Shown: positions 53,601-60,678 of the stretch, one piece after another
Position numbering within the stretch: the first letter of the stretch is position 1
Layout: each line of letters opens with the position of its first letter
From: Chryseobacterium sp. OSA05B
GTDB lineage: Bacteria > Bacteroidota > Bacteroidia > Flavobacteriales > Weeksellaceae
Assembly (NCBI RefSeq): GCF_019970065.1
Contig: NZ_JAHXYH010000001.1
Location: 744,001-808,000, forward strand
Direction of reading: 5' to 3'
Length of the DNA stretch: 64,000 bases
The notes under the pieces: generated by a model
Told to the model about the DNA's origin: nothing
What the model saw: only the letters and a program-made list of their open reading frames with translations
The model's database searches: none
Program-made: the position numbers and the translations under genes

Positions 53601-53674
53601 CTTCAAAACTTTCTGCGGGCGTTTATCTGGTGAAAACTTCAGAAGGACAGGTGAAGAGGGTAATTGTGAAATAG
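50636..53674 (+). CDS. Large secreted choice-of-anchor I protein with T9SS tail
   Basis: 1012-aa secreted multidomain protein. In order: signal peptide (about 1-23, ending near FGQ); an N-terminal beta-sandwich beginning LIHYWNFNNNTS (about 24-195); a bacterial Ig-like domain of the Big_5 type starting DTTPPTTTYLPAHNTNNAS (about 203-320); a Calx-beta-like domain (ISLDKNFIKVNENAGNPAFKI..., about 322-425); a choice-of-anchor I beta-propeller (about 435-930, with NEGEPNDAYTIDPEGTISIID and KGPEPEGVALAIING); and a type A T9SS domain (FNVFPNPVTKGNVLYF ... GVYLVKTSEGQVKRVIVK). Such proteins are often annotated as alkaline-phosphatase-like or esterase-like, but enzymatic activity cannot be claimed. 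Modular repeat copy E follows directly. Confidence 0.87.
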   Translation: MTNNYLLKGSVIAAFFLHGGLFGQTLIHYWNFNNNTSAASITTPSSTLVSGSLAAIAGGTSEIDFAGGTGQNFNVDNLNTRNGDPSGTHLRFNNPIGGALQFNLPTTGYQNAVVKFATRRSGQGAGTQSWSYSTDGTTFVPYQTINPQDANPQLVTFDFSAVSGVSNNPNFKLKVEFSATGGGTVGNNRFDNFTMDATASGGADTTPPTTTYLPAHNTNNASTTVNPTISFNENVRLTDNSAITDSNAQNLVDFRIGNASGTSVPFTTTFINNKITVIPTAALIPGQTYYLALKPNTVEDLSDNGVTAVTSSTFTTAGTTISLDKNFIKVNENAGNPAFKINVTNPSAATVNLVVKPAPFSTANSSDFTLASQTINITPSTTSYTVNIPIIDDTLEEQQAEYFVLSLENPTGATISGDNAATVYIVDNDKPAPVPSGQIQLSYVGSFDPSGNNNSSTEIVVHDPASQKLFTISSITDVFDIIDFTNPNALSVVKTVNMAPYGGITSIAVKNGIIATASPNADPQQNGSVVFFDINGNFLKQVTVGALPDMITFTPDGTKVITANEGEPNDAYTIDPEGTISIIDISDGIGNLAQSNVTTLNFNSFDSQTAALMATGLRKVRTNNTLSQDLEPEYVTVSSDSQKAWVTLQENNAVAEINLATKTISGIWGLGKKDMSLPGNGFDASDNNGEVLIANWPVKAYYIPDAVQNYKIGNTHYIVTANEGDEKDLSGYSERTTVGANTYALDPVLFPQASVLKASYNLGRFRVSSATGNTDADSDFEEISALGARSFSIFNADTKQLVYDSGDRFERYIAANHPLIFNADNEGNGAKNRSRAKGPEPEGVALAIINGQTYAFITLERTGGVMAYNITDPNNPTFTDYKHSRSTSAYGGDNGPEGITYIAPANTTTGKGYVIIANEISGTLSMYEVASPPTLGTGEVKTEKATFNVFPNPVTKGNVLYFNRAQDYELYDMSGKMLGKERNALTIDTSKLSAGVYLVKTSEGQVKRVIVK

Positions 53675-53885
53675 TGAGAGGTTGCGGGATTCGGGGTACG
53701 GGTTTGAGAGTCGGAGGGTTTGAGAGTTTCGAACTTTATCCGTCTGAAATCTTGGTTCTTGGTTCTTGAATCTACAATTCACCATTCACTTGCGAAGCAA
53801 AATTGACCATTGACGTTTTCTCAATCTCAATCTAAGCCTAAAGTCTAGTGTCTGCAATCTGTCATCTTAAATCTTGACAGCATTA
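53675..53885 (+). repeat. Modular intergenic repeat, copy E
   Basis: After the T9SS gene stop, modules in the order of copy B: W (ACGGGTTTGAGAGTCGGAGG, 53680-53729), Y (TCTGAAATCTTGGTTCTTGG, 53742-53773), X (CATTCACTTGCGAAGCAAAA within 53775-53816), U (CTCAATCTCAATCTAAGCC, 53817-53841), V (AGTCTAGTGTCTGCAATCTG, 53841-53880). Module Z is missing. The X core is the exact reverse complement of the X core in copies C and D. Confidence 0.75.
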
Positions 53886-53926
53886 TACAAATAGAAATGC
53901 CTTACAAATATAATTGAGTTGATGGG

Positions 53927-53950
53927 GTCCCGGATTTTCCGGGGCTTTTT
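53927..53950 (+). terminator. Terminator after copy E
   Basis: Stem GTCCCGGA (53927-53934) / TCCGGGGC (53938-53945, one G-T wobble), 3-nt loop, then TTTTTGTTT. It presumably ends transcription of the 50636 gene beyond the repeat. The rest of the gap to 54068 holds no further feature. Confidence 0.7.
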
Positions 53951-54068
53951 GTTTCTTGACATGGCAGAACAGCCGGAAGACAGAAAGATGCAGTGATCAT
54001 AACACAAAGGTCTACTTCTGTTTAAAAATCATTAAAAATATAGCTTACTGACGAACCCGAATAAACAT

Positions 54069-54500
54069 TTATTTAGCTTTACGCTTCAAGACCCACTGAT
54101 TGGTGATGGCAGGATTCCATCTTTTAACTTCCCCTATTTTAATAGAGTCATCTTTAGAAAACGTAGAACAGTCAAAATACATAATACTGTCTCCTTTGAT
54201 AACGTAACACTGATTGGTATGCGGCAGCTTTTTAAAGAAAATCCCCTTTTTGACCTCCAAAAATACCTTCTCTGAATTTCTGATACTTATTCCATCATCA
54301 CCAGAATCTGTATGAATATTTAAATATAAAGATCCTCCTTTTATACGCATGACATCATATATTTTCCCTTTAATTGCTTTAGGAAAATATTCAGACTTCA
54401 TATCATTTATATATGAATTTGGATCTGAATTGAAATACATAATCACAGCTAGAATCAGGAAAATAATCATAAAATGTTTAATATTCTTTTTCATCGTCAA
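54069..54500 (-). CDS. Unknown membrane-anchored protein
   Basis: 143-aa protein with one N-terminal transmembrane segment (about residues 7-23, KHFMIIFLILAVIMYFN) and a mature region rich in beta and charged residues with two cysteines (TNQCYVI, FDCSTF). No family recognised. A second Met at residue 3 (54494) is an equally good start. A 13-bp hairpin and a terminator lie upstream on its 5' side. Its role is unknown. Confidence 0.6.
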   Translation of the reverse strand: MTMKKNIKHFMIIFLILAVIMYFNSDPNSYINDMKSEYFPKAIKGKIYDVMRIKGGSLYLNIHTDSGDDGISIRNSEKVFLEVKKGIFFKKLPHTNQCYVIKGDSIMYFDCSTFSKDDSIKIGEVKRWNPAITNQWVLKRKAK

Positions 54501-54575
54501 TAAAAACGGAAAATTACAGAAAATTCATATAAAAGACAGACCAGTTTTAATTAAATGGTCCATACATTAAAAGAC

Positions 54576-54604
54576 TCAGGCGGAAAGCTTCGCTTTCCGC
54601 CTGA
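54576..54604. repeat. Perfect 13-bp hairpin with TTC triloop
   Basis: TCAGGCGGAAAGC / GCTTTCCGCCTGA with loop TTC (GAA on the other strand). It has the same long-stem/3-nt-loop design as the 22108 and 22171 hairpins, and lies in the gap between the 54069 and 54660 genes, next to the terminator at 54614. Confidence 0.7.
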
Positions 54605-54613
54605 ATTCACAAA

Positions 54614-54640
54614 AAAGACAGGTCATAAAAACCTGTCTTT
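54614..54640. terminator. Terminator after the flotillin gene
   Basis: Perfect 10-bp stem AAAGACAGGT (54614-54623) / ACCTGTCTTT (54631-54640). On the minus strand it lies 20 nt beyond the flotillin stop and is followed by TTTTTT. The same arm AAAGACAGG occurs in the 58551 terminator. Confidence 0.75.
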
Positions 54641-54659
54641 ACAATATCATTTATTTGAA

Positions 54660-56237
54660 TTATGCCTGTGGACTATCTCCTTTCGGAGCTTCATTTCCCA
54701 GATTCATATCATCAAAATTCTTTTTCTCTTTCTTCTCCGGAACTGTTATAATTTTAACCTCATCCTGCTTTCCTTTCAGATATTCCGGTAAATTAAGACC
54801 GGCCATATTAAACAGATCGTTCAGCGGTGGTACTGTTTTCATCATTCCTGAAACGAAATTGGCGGTAGAGCCGTTTCCGTCCTGGCCGTTTCCGCTGTCC
54901 CAAACCGTAATTTTATCGATTTTAATATTTTTAACAGCTTCTACCTGGGTTTTAACCAATTCAGGAAGTTTTTCAATTAACAGCAACTGGAAGGCACTGT
55001 TGGTATCGCCTCCCGCAGCCTGTACGATCTTATCGTAACCCTGAGCCTGTTTGGTAAGGATTTCATAAAGACCTTTTGCTTCCGCTTCCATTTTAGCGAA
55101 AATAGCGTCTGCTTCCCCTTTTGCCTGTAGTCTGATTTTCTCAGCTTCTGCCTGCGCATCAATGATCGCTTTCTGTTTTGCGATTTCTGCGTGTACTACA
55201 ATATTCGCCTGTTGGGTTGAACGTTCTCTTTCTCCCCTTGCGACTTCCGCTTTCTGTTCCGCCAGGTAAGATTCCTCCAAAGATCGTGCAGCCTGTACTT
55301 TTTCTGCAGCTGTTGCAATTCTCAATGCCTCTGCTTCTTTTTCTCTTCTTTCGGCATCAGAGTTGGCAATCGTAATTTTTGCTTCGTTTTCCCCTTTTAC
55401 AGCGATAGAGTTCGCCAGAGAAGTCGCAATTCTCGATTCCTTTGCAGCTTCTGCCTTACCGATGGATTCGTCTTTTATTGCAGAGGCAATACTGATCTCT
55501 TTATCTTTTTGTGTGATCGCAATCTTTACGTCTCTGTCTCTTTGCGTTTCGGCGATCTGCGTGTCTTTTTCTCTGTCGGCAATTGCTTTTCCGGTTTCCC
55601 CGATCTTTGTTTGCTCGGCAACACTGATGATCGCTTCGTTAATCGCTTTTGCTGCCGCTTCTTTACCCAAAGCTTCGATATATCCAGACTCATCTCTGAT
55701 ATCCGTAACGTTCACGTTGATCAGCTTTAAACCGATTTTCTTTAATTCCGTATCTACGTTTTTAGAAATATTGTCTAAGAATTTATCTCTGTCTGAGTTG
55801 ATCTCTTCGATCGTCATCGTAGCAATCACCAAACGAAGCTGACCGAACAGGATATCTTTGGAAAGTTCCTGAATCTGCTCCTGAGCCAATCCCAATAATC
55901 TTTCCGCTGCATTTCCCATAGAATCAGGTTCTGTAGAAATAGCGATGGTAAACCTACACGGTACATCTACACGGATATTCTGCCTGGATAGGGCATTGGT
56001 AAGATTGGCCTCGATAGAAATAGGTTTTAAATCGAGGTAAGCAAAATCCTGAATAACAGGCCATACGAAAGCACCGCCTCCATGGATACATTTTGCTGAG
56101 CTGCCGCCCGTTTTACCGTAAATAACCAAAATTTTATCCGACGGACATCTTTTATACCTTGAAATAAGGGCCAAAAATGTGACGAATAATACAAATACGA
56201 TAACTAATGTTAAAATAAGACTTCCTGGTATTGCCAT
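54660..56237 (-). CDS. Flotillin/SPFH-domain protein
   Basis: 525-aa flotillin-like protein. An N-terminal TM segment (about 5-27) is followed by a SPFH/Band-7 domain (30-200, LVIYGKTGGSSAKCIHGGGAFVWPVI and the LISRYKRCPSDKILV block) and a long coiled-coil (about 200-450) with repeated E-A/A-E-A heptads, then a C-terminal domain (NAFQLLLIEKLPELV...). Flotillins form membrane-scaffold assemblies. The next gene upstream, an NfeD-like protein, is its usual partner in a two-gene unit. It is bounded by a terminator at 54614. Confidence 0.9.
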   Translation of the reverse strand: MAIPGSLILTLVIVFVLFVTFLALISRYKRCPSDKILVIYGKTGGSSAKCIHGGGAFVWPVIQDFAYLDLKPISIEANLTNALSRQNIRVDVPCRFTIAISTEPDSMGNAAERLLGLAQEQIQELSKDILFGQLRLVIATMTIEEINSDRDKFLDNISKNVDTELKKIGLKLINVNVTDIRDESGYIEALGKEAAAKAINEAIISVAEQTKIGETGKAIADREKDTQIAETQRDRDVKIAITQKDKEISIASAIKDESIGKAEAAKESRIATSLANSIAVKGENEAKITIANSDAERREKEAEALRIATAAEKVQAARSLEESYLAEQKAEVARGERERSTQQANIVVHAEIAKQKAIIDAQAEAEKIRLQAKGEADAIFAKMEAEAKGLYEILTKQAQGYDKIVQAAGGDTNSAFQLLLIEKLPELVKTQVEAVKNIKIDKITVWDSGNGQDGNGSTANFVSGMMKTVPPLNDLFNMAGLNLPEYLKGKQDEVKIITVPEKKEKKNFDDMNLGNEAPKGDSPQA

Positions 56238-56268
56238 AAATAGTTTTTATAAAATGGTTGATAATGAA

Positions 56269-56835
56269 TTAAATTTTTGAAACGACAAGGATCTTGTCAT
56301 AGATGTAGGTTACCCTCACCGAATGACCGGATGGGATATTTTCCTTTTCTTCCGTCATTGCGGGAAGTTCATGGCTGGTTCCGTTCACAGAGATTGTGAT
56401 CTTTCCTTTGCCGCTCATATCTGCCGGAATGGTAAGATAAACTTCTCCTGCCCTGCCGATGAGGTTTTCCATCTTAAAGGTATTGTCTTCCGTAAGCTTC
56501 ATGATCTGAAGGATAAGGATAAAGAACAAGAATATAAATCCGGCGCCTACAAGCACGGCCACAAAGATGAGCAGTGATTTGTTTCCTATCGAACCATAGA
56601 ATGCCACACCACTCCATCCGAATCCTAAAAGGAAGTTGACAAGGTTTCTGAAAGAAAATAACTGAAAAGGACTGTCAGCATGACTATCTCCGCTAAAATC
56701 AGCGTGAGCTACATCTCCATGACTGCCTCCGACAAATGTAAGGACCGTTTGAATCAGAAAGATAAAGCTGGCTGCGATGGCCGTATACCAGAACCCCTGT
56801 TGAAGTGGCTCTAAGTTTTGCAGAAATTCAAACAT
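56269..56835 (-). CDS. NfeD-like/YuaF-type membrane protein
   Basis: 188-aa protein with three hydrophobic segments (about residues 17-37, 65-85, 88-112) and a C-terminal OB-fold-type domain (GRAGEVYLTIPADMSGKGKITISV ... YIYDKILVVSKI). The start at 56835 (MFEFLQNLEPLQQ) is preferred over 56853, which only adds MLKTHH. NfeD-like proteins partner with flotillins; here it lies 31 nt upstream of the flotillin gene, as in Bacillus yuaF-floT. Confidence 0.85.
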   Translation of the reverse strand: MFEFLQNLEPLQQGFWYTAIAASFIFLIQTVLTFVGGSHGDVAHADFSGDSHADSPFQLFSFRNLVNFLLGFGWSGVAFYGSIGNKSLLIFVAVLVGAGFIFLFFILILQIMKLTEDNTFKMENLIGRAGEVYLTIPADMSGKGKITISVNGTSHELPAMTEEKENIPSGHSVRVTYIYDKILVVSKI

Positions 56836-57018
56836 ATGGTGCGTTTTTAACAAATATAATTAAAAAAGCTCAATAAGACCAATAAAAAACAGCATAAAAC
56901 ACACCTTTACAATATGGATTTGTGTGGTTTAAAAAAACAATTTTATTTGCCTTAAAACGCTCTAAAGTCCTTTTAAAGGGGATAAATTTTCAATACCTTC
57001 GCCGCTTTAAATATAATC

Positions 57019-58398
57019 ATGAATAAAATTTTTACAAGTGTAGCACTGATGTTTGCATTGACCAGCATCAACGCTCAAATTATCAATTTAGATCCAAATT
57101 TTGGAAGTGGAGGAATGGTCTCGTTTCCATTAAACGGAGAAGCAGATGATCTGCAAATTTCATTAAGTCCGGACAATAAAATCTTTGCTTACGGAAAAGA
57201 CATTACATCAGGGAATACTAACCCTAATAAAATTTATAAATTAAATCTTGACGGAAGTTTGAATATCGGTTTTGGAAATGGCGGAATACTGACGCTTCCC
57301 AACTACATCAGTGATTTTAAGGTAGTCCCTTATGGAAACAATAAAATTCTTGTCACATTTCAAAGAACATCAAATGATGCTTCTGCTGAAACAAGTATCC
57401 TGAGATATGATCTTAATGGTATTTTAGATTCCGGTTTCGGAAATAATGGTGAATTTAAAACTTCTTATGAGGGAACAAACGGTTTTAGGTACAACAATGT
57501 GATCGTTCTCTCCGATCAGTCTATTATTCTAGCGACAGGGAGCCGGTTTATAAAGTTATCTTCAAATGGAAGTATTGATACTTCTTACGGGAATAACGGA
57601 ATGATCAATCAATCTAACAGTGGAAATATTCAGCTTTCCAATTCTGATATACTTGCTTTTTATGATCATAAAATTGATAAAATCAGTACCACTGCAGCCC
57701 CTGTCAATACATTTGGAACCAATGGAACTTTTACCTACCCGGGTTCAGGAAACTACTTTTCAAAACAAGCCTCAGATAACAGCATCCACACTTTAGATTT
57801 CGATGCCAATGTCTTCTACAACATCAGTTCTACCGGAACCACTTCCAATATCTTATCATTGACTGATGACAACAATACCCTGGATTTCTACACTGATTTT
57901 AGCTTTGCAGGAAATAAAACGTACTTCGTAGGCACAACATCTACCGCAACTCCATTCATCGTGAGCTATAATAATTCCGGCAGCATCAGCCCTCTGAATG
58001 CTCAAAACTCTTATAAAGAAACTGCATTGCCTGAAGGAAATTACACTTCAGTTTTAGCAAAAGACAATGTAATTTACGTAGGAGGTGACAAAAAAGACCT
58101 TTCAGCCAACAAATGGTATTACGTAGTGGCAAAATATAATGTATCGGCATCTCATTTATCAATACATGACATCCAGCCGGAAAGCCCAATTTCGTTTGAA
58201 AATCCTGCTACATCCAATTTGGTTTATTCGTCAAAAGAAAAAATAAGAAAAATTGAGCTCTATTCTGCAGACGGAAAGCTATTAAAAACAGTAACTGAAA
58301 ATAATTCCAATATATCAAACCTGACTCAAGGTGTTTATCTTGTAAAGACTGAATTTGATAACGGAAAAACAATAACAAAGAAGTTAATTAAAAACTAA
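57019..58398 (+). CDS. Secreted delta-60-repeat protein with T9SS tail
   Basis: 459-aa protein with a signal peptide (ending SINAQ). It contains repeated units of the delta-60 type (D-x-x-F-G-x-G-G, for example LDPNFGSGGMVSF, LNIGFGNGGILTL, LDSGFGNNGEFKT, IDTSYGNNGMINQ), which fold as a beta-propeller. The last 75 residues (EKIRKIELYSADGKLLKTV ... GVYLVKTEFDNGKTITKKLIKN) are a T9SS sorting tail of the type A class. It is surface-exposed; no enzymatic motif was seen. Confidence 0.85.
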   Translation: MNKIFTSVALMFALTSINAQIINLDPNFGSGGMVSFPLNGEADDLQISLSPDNKIFAYGKDITSGNTNPNKIYKLNLDGSLNIGFGNGGILTLPNYISDFKVVPYGNNKILVTFQRTSNDASAETSILRYDLNGILDSGFGNNGEFKTSYEGTNGFRYNNVIVLSDQSIILATGSRFIKLSSNGSIDTSYGNNGMINQSNSGNIQLSNSDILAFYDHKIDKISTTAAPVNTFGTNGTFTYPGSGNYFSKQASDNSIHTLDFDANVFYNISSTGTTSNILSLTDDNNTLDFYTDFSFAGNKTYFVGTTSTATPFIVSYNNSGSISPLNAQNSYKETALPEGNYTSVLAKDNVIYVGGDKKDLSANKWYYVVAKYNVSASHLSIHDIQPESPISFENPATSNLVYSSKEKIRKIELYSADGKLLKTVTENNSNISNLTQGVYLVKTEFDNGKTITKKLIKN

Positions 58399-58418
58399 TG
58401 ATCTTATAAAAAGCCCAT

Positions 58419-58459
58419 AGACTTTAAAGGTTAAATTTGATTATTAACCTTTAAAGTCT
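58419..58459. terminator. Long AT-rich 16-bp hairpin
   Basis: AGACTTTAAAGGTTAA (58419-58434) / TTAACCTTTAAAGTCT (58444-58459), a perfect 16-bp stem with a 9-nt loop, located 20 nt after the delta-60 gene. Confidence 0.6.
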
Positions 58460-58550
58460 GTATATTTTACAACTTGAAATAAGATATAAATCTTTATTCT
58501 GTAAAATTTATGGGTAATTTTCATATTAATGATCTGAAATCAGAACAAAA

Positions 58551-58577
58551 AAAGACAGGCTGAAAAAACCTGTCTTT
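58551..58577. terminator. Terminator between the delta-60 and NifU-like genes
   Basis: Perfect 9-bp stem AAAGACAGG / CCTGTCTTT with a 9-nt loop and T-runs on both strands. It can end both convergent transcripts. Its arms match those of the flotillin terminator at 54614. Confidence 0.75.
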
Positions 58578-58599
58578 AAAAAATATTTCGTGTAATTTT

Positions 58600-58848
58600 T
58601 TACTCTACATTGATTACTTTTTGAATCTCCGGAGCATGTTGCTTGATGGTATTTTCTACGCCCAGTTTCAGGGTCGAGAAATTCAGCGAGCATCCGGAAC
58701 AGTTCCCCAAAAGTTTTACAAAAACCTGGTTATCCTTCACGTCAATAAGCTCGATATCACCTCCATCCTTGTTCAGGAACGGCCTGATGCTTTCCAGAGC
58801 TTCCATTACTCTCGTTACTGTATCTTCGTGTGTTATATTTGTTTCCAT
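58600..58848 (-). CDS. NifU-type Fe-S scaffold domain protein
   Basis: 82-aa single-domain protein of the NifU C-terminal (Nfu) family, a scaffold or carrier of [4Fe-4S] clusters. The C-x-x-C cluster motif is visible as LGNCSGCSLNFSTLKLGVENTI, and the N-terminal half has RVMEALESIRPFLNKDGGDIELIDV. It lies 47 nt downstream of the Mrp gene on the same strand, which fits a shared role in Fe-S cluster delivery. Confidence 0.92.
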   Translation of the reverse strand: METNITHEDTVTRVMEALESIRPFLNKDGGDIELIDVKDNQVFVKLLGNCSGCSLNFSTLKLGVENTIKQHAPEIQKVINVE

Positions 58849-58895
58849 ATTTCTTTAGTTCAATTCGGTTTTTTTTCAAACTTAATTGAAAATAA

Positions 58896-60005
58896 TTATT
58901 TTTTAGCTTTCGGCGAGCATCCCGCCATCGTTGAAATCTTGACAGCTTCTGTAGGCGGAAGATTTTTATTTCTTTCCAGTAGACTTTCTACCATTTTTCT
59001 TGCCGTTTCAGTGTAGATTTCTTCAATTTTAGAGCCTTCCTGAAGCGCAGCTGGTCTTCCGACGTCTCCTGCTTCTCTGATACTCTGAATCAACGGAATC
59101 TCTCCCAGTACCGGAATTCCCAGATCCTCAGCAAGATACTGAGCTCCCTGTCTTCCAAAGATGTAGTACTTGTTATCAGGAAGTTCTTCCGGCGTAAAAT
59201 ACGCCATATTTTCGATTAATCCAAGAACCGGAATGTTAATACTTTCCATCTGGAACATCGCGATTCCTTTTCTTACGTCTGCTAAAGCTACGTGCTGAGG
59301 TGTACTTACGATCACCGCACCTGTTACAGGTACTTCCTGAATAATGGATAAGTGAATATCTCCTGTTCCCGGAGGAAGGTCGATCAGTAAGAAATCAAGT
59401 TCTCCCCAGGCTGCATCTCTGATCATCTGGTTCAAAGCTTTTGAAGCCATAGGACCTCTCCAGACTACGGCCTGATTGGCTCCTGAGAAATAACCGATAG
59501 AAAGCATTTTTACCCCGTAGTTTTCAACAGGTTTCATCTTACTTTTTCCGTCAACGTCTACAGAAATCGGTTTTTCACCTTCCGTATCAAACATGGTAGG
59601 AACAGATGGTCCGTAAATATCGGCATCCAGTAATCCTACTTTGAAACCCATTTTAGCTAAAGTCACTGCCATATTCGCAGCCACTGTAGATTTTCCAACA
59701 CCTCCTTTTCCGGATGCAATCGCAATAATATTCTGAATTCCCGGGATCTGTTTACCTTTGATCTGGCTTTGCTGGATCTCACTCGGTTCCGGAGAAACAA
59801 TTTTAAGTTTTAAGTGAATATCCTCTCCAAACTCACTGGCAAAAGCCTGCTTCATCGCTGCCTCCAGCTTTTTCTTTTCGTGCATTGCCGGTGAATGGGC
59901 GGTCATGTCTATATACACATCGTTACCCATAATTTGAAAGTTACTCACCAAATCATCTACTTCTATCTCTTTAAGGAAATCTTGAACCTGTTCTTTCGTC
60001 AACAT
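58896..60005 (-). CDS. apbC: Mrp/NBP35-family Fe-S carrier ATPase
   Basis: 369-aa protein with an N-terminal MIP18/DUF59 domain (1-80) and a P-loop ATPase domain. The deviant Walker A is ASGKGGVGKST (residues about 97-107), with the LLIDLPPGTGD and QHVALADVRKG motifs; the C-terminal MAGCSPKAKK is shorter in Cys than some homologs. Mrp proteins carry [4Fe-4S] clusters to apoproteins. It is paired with the NifU-like gene. A -7 box lies at 60025. Confidence 0.93.
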   Translation of the reverse strand: MLTKEQVQDFLKEIEVDDLVSNFQIMGNDVYIDMTAHSPAMHEKKKLEAAMKQAFASEFGEDIHLKLKIVSPEPSEIQQSQIKGKQIPGIQNIIAIASGKGGVGKSTVAANMAVTLAKMGFKVGLLDADIYGPSVPTMFDTEGEKPISVDVDGKSKMKPVENYGVKMLSIGYFSGANQAVVWRGPMASKALNQMIRDAAWGELDFLLIDLPPGTGDIHLSIIQEVPVTGAVIVSTPQHVALADVRKGIAMFQMESINIPVLGLIENMAYFTPEELPDNKYYIFGRQGAQYLAEDLGIPVLGEIPLIQSIREAGDVGRPAALQEGSKIEEIYTETARKMVESLLERNKNLPPTEAVKISTMAGCSPKAKK

Positions 60006-60024
60006 ACTAAATATAAATTGTTCA

Positions 60025-60032
60025 CAAATTTA
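60025..60032 (-). promoter_or_regulatory. -7 box of the Mrp-NifU operon
   Basis: Exact TAAATTTG on the minus strand, preceded by CCG, 20 nt before the ATG at 60005. The same CCGTAAATTTG context precedes pafA and heme oxygenase. Confidence 0.4.
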
Positions 60033-60164
60033 CGGTTTTTTTTAATAATTTAGAATCAATAAAATCTATAACCCCATGTGATAAATAAGATGACAAAAGA
60101 GAGGTCTTTCCTATTTCTTATCTTCACCTTTATCATGTCCATTCACCATCATAAAATATTACCC

Positions 60165-60620
60165 ATGAATTCCACCGCCTATCCTTCTAAATATGCTTCT
60201 CCGAAAGGAATTTTCAACGTCGGAAAGACCAGGTTCAAATGGTATGATCTCGCTGAAGATCCAGCTAGTGTTTCATCTCATGATATCCATAATGCTAAAA
60301 TATGTATTGAAAATGCTGTTGAAAATTTTCAGAACAAAGAAGATCTCGGATTTGTCATCATGCACAGATGCGGCGAAAAATATTTACTTCTGGTCTGTAC
60401 GTGGAGAAGCGAAAACGAACTCTGGGAAAGTGTTTACTATGATGGTTCCGGAACCTTTGAAGTCTGGGACAGAAATACAGTTCATCTTCCGACCTATTGC
60501 GTATGGGAAATGGGCATTGTATATCACGAATCCCAATCCTGGAAAAAATTCCTGGGCACAGACCGTACAGAACCTCATCAGCAAGATTATTTACATGATA
60601 TTTTCGAAGCGGAAGTTTAA
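60165..60620 (+). CDS. Unknown cytoplasmic protein, 151 aa
   Basis: The protein from ATG 60165 (MNSTAYPSKYASPKGIF) is 151 aa and contains the block FKWYDLAEDPASVSSHDIHNAK, then VWEMGIVYHESQSWKKFLGT. It is rich in aromatic residues, with no signal peptide from this start. The frame continues upstream to 60078 (30 more residues, including a hydrophobic patch), so the start is uncertain. I recognise no family. Another frame overlaps at 60193-60660 but has poor composition. Confidence 0.65.
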   Translation: MNSTAYPSKYASPKGIFNVGKTRFKWYDLAEDPASVSSHDIHNAKICIENAVENFQNKEDLGFVIMHRCGEKYLLLVCTWRSENELWESVYYDGSGTFEVWDRNTVHLPTYCVWEMGIVYHESQSWKKFLGTDRTEPHQQDYLHDIFEAEV

Positions 60621-60678
60621 GTTTTTTACCAAAAAAGGCGCAAAAGTTTTTTACACTTAAGTTAGCTTCGTTTATCAT

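Noticed and set aside
60193..60660. 155-aa frame overlapping the 60165 gene
   Set aside because: Composition is poor (Phe/Lys-rich, no domain-like blocks) and the other frame has a better aromatic and charged pattern; only one can be real.
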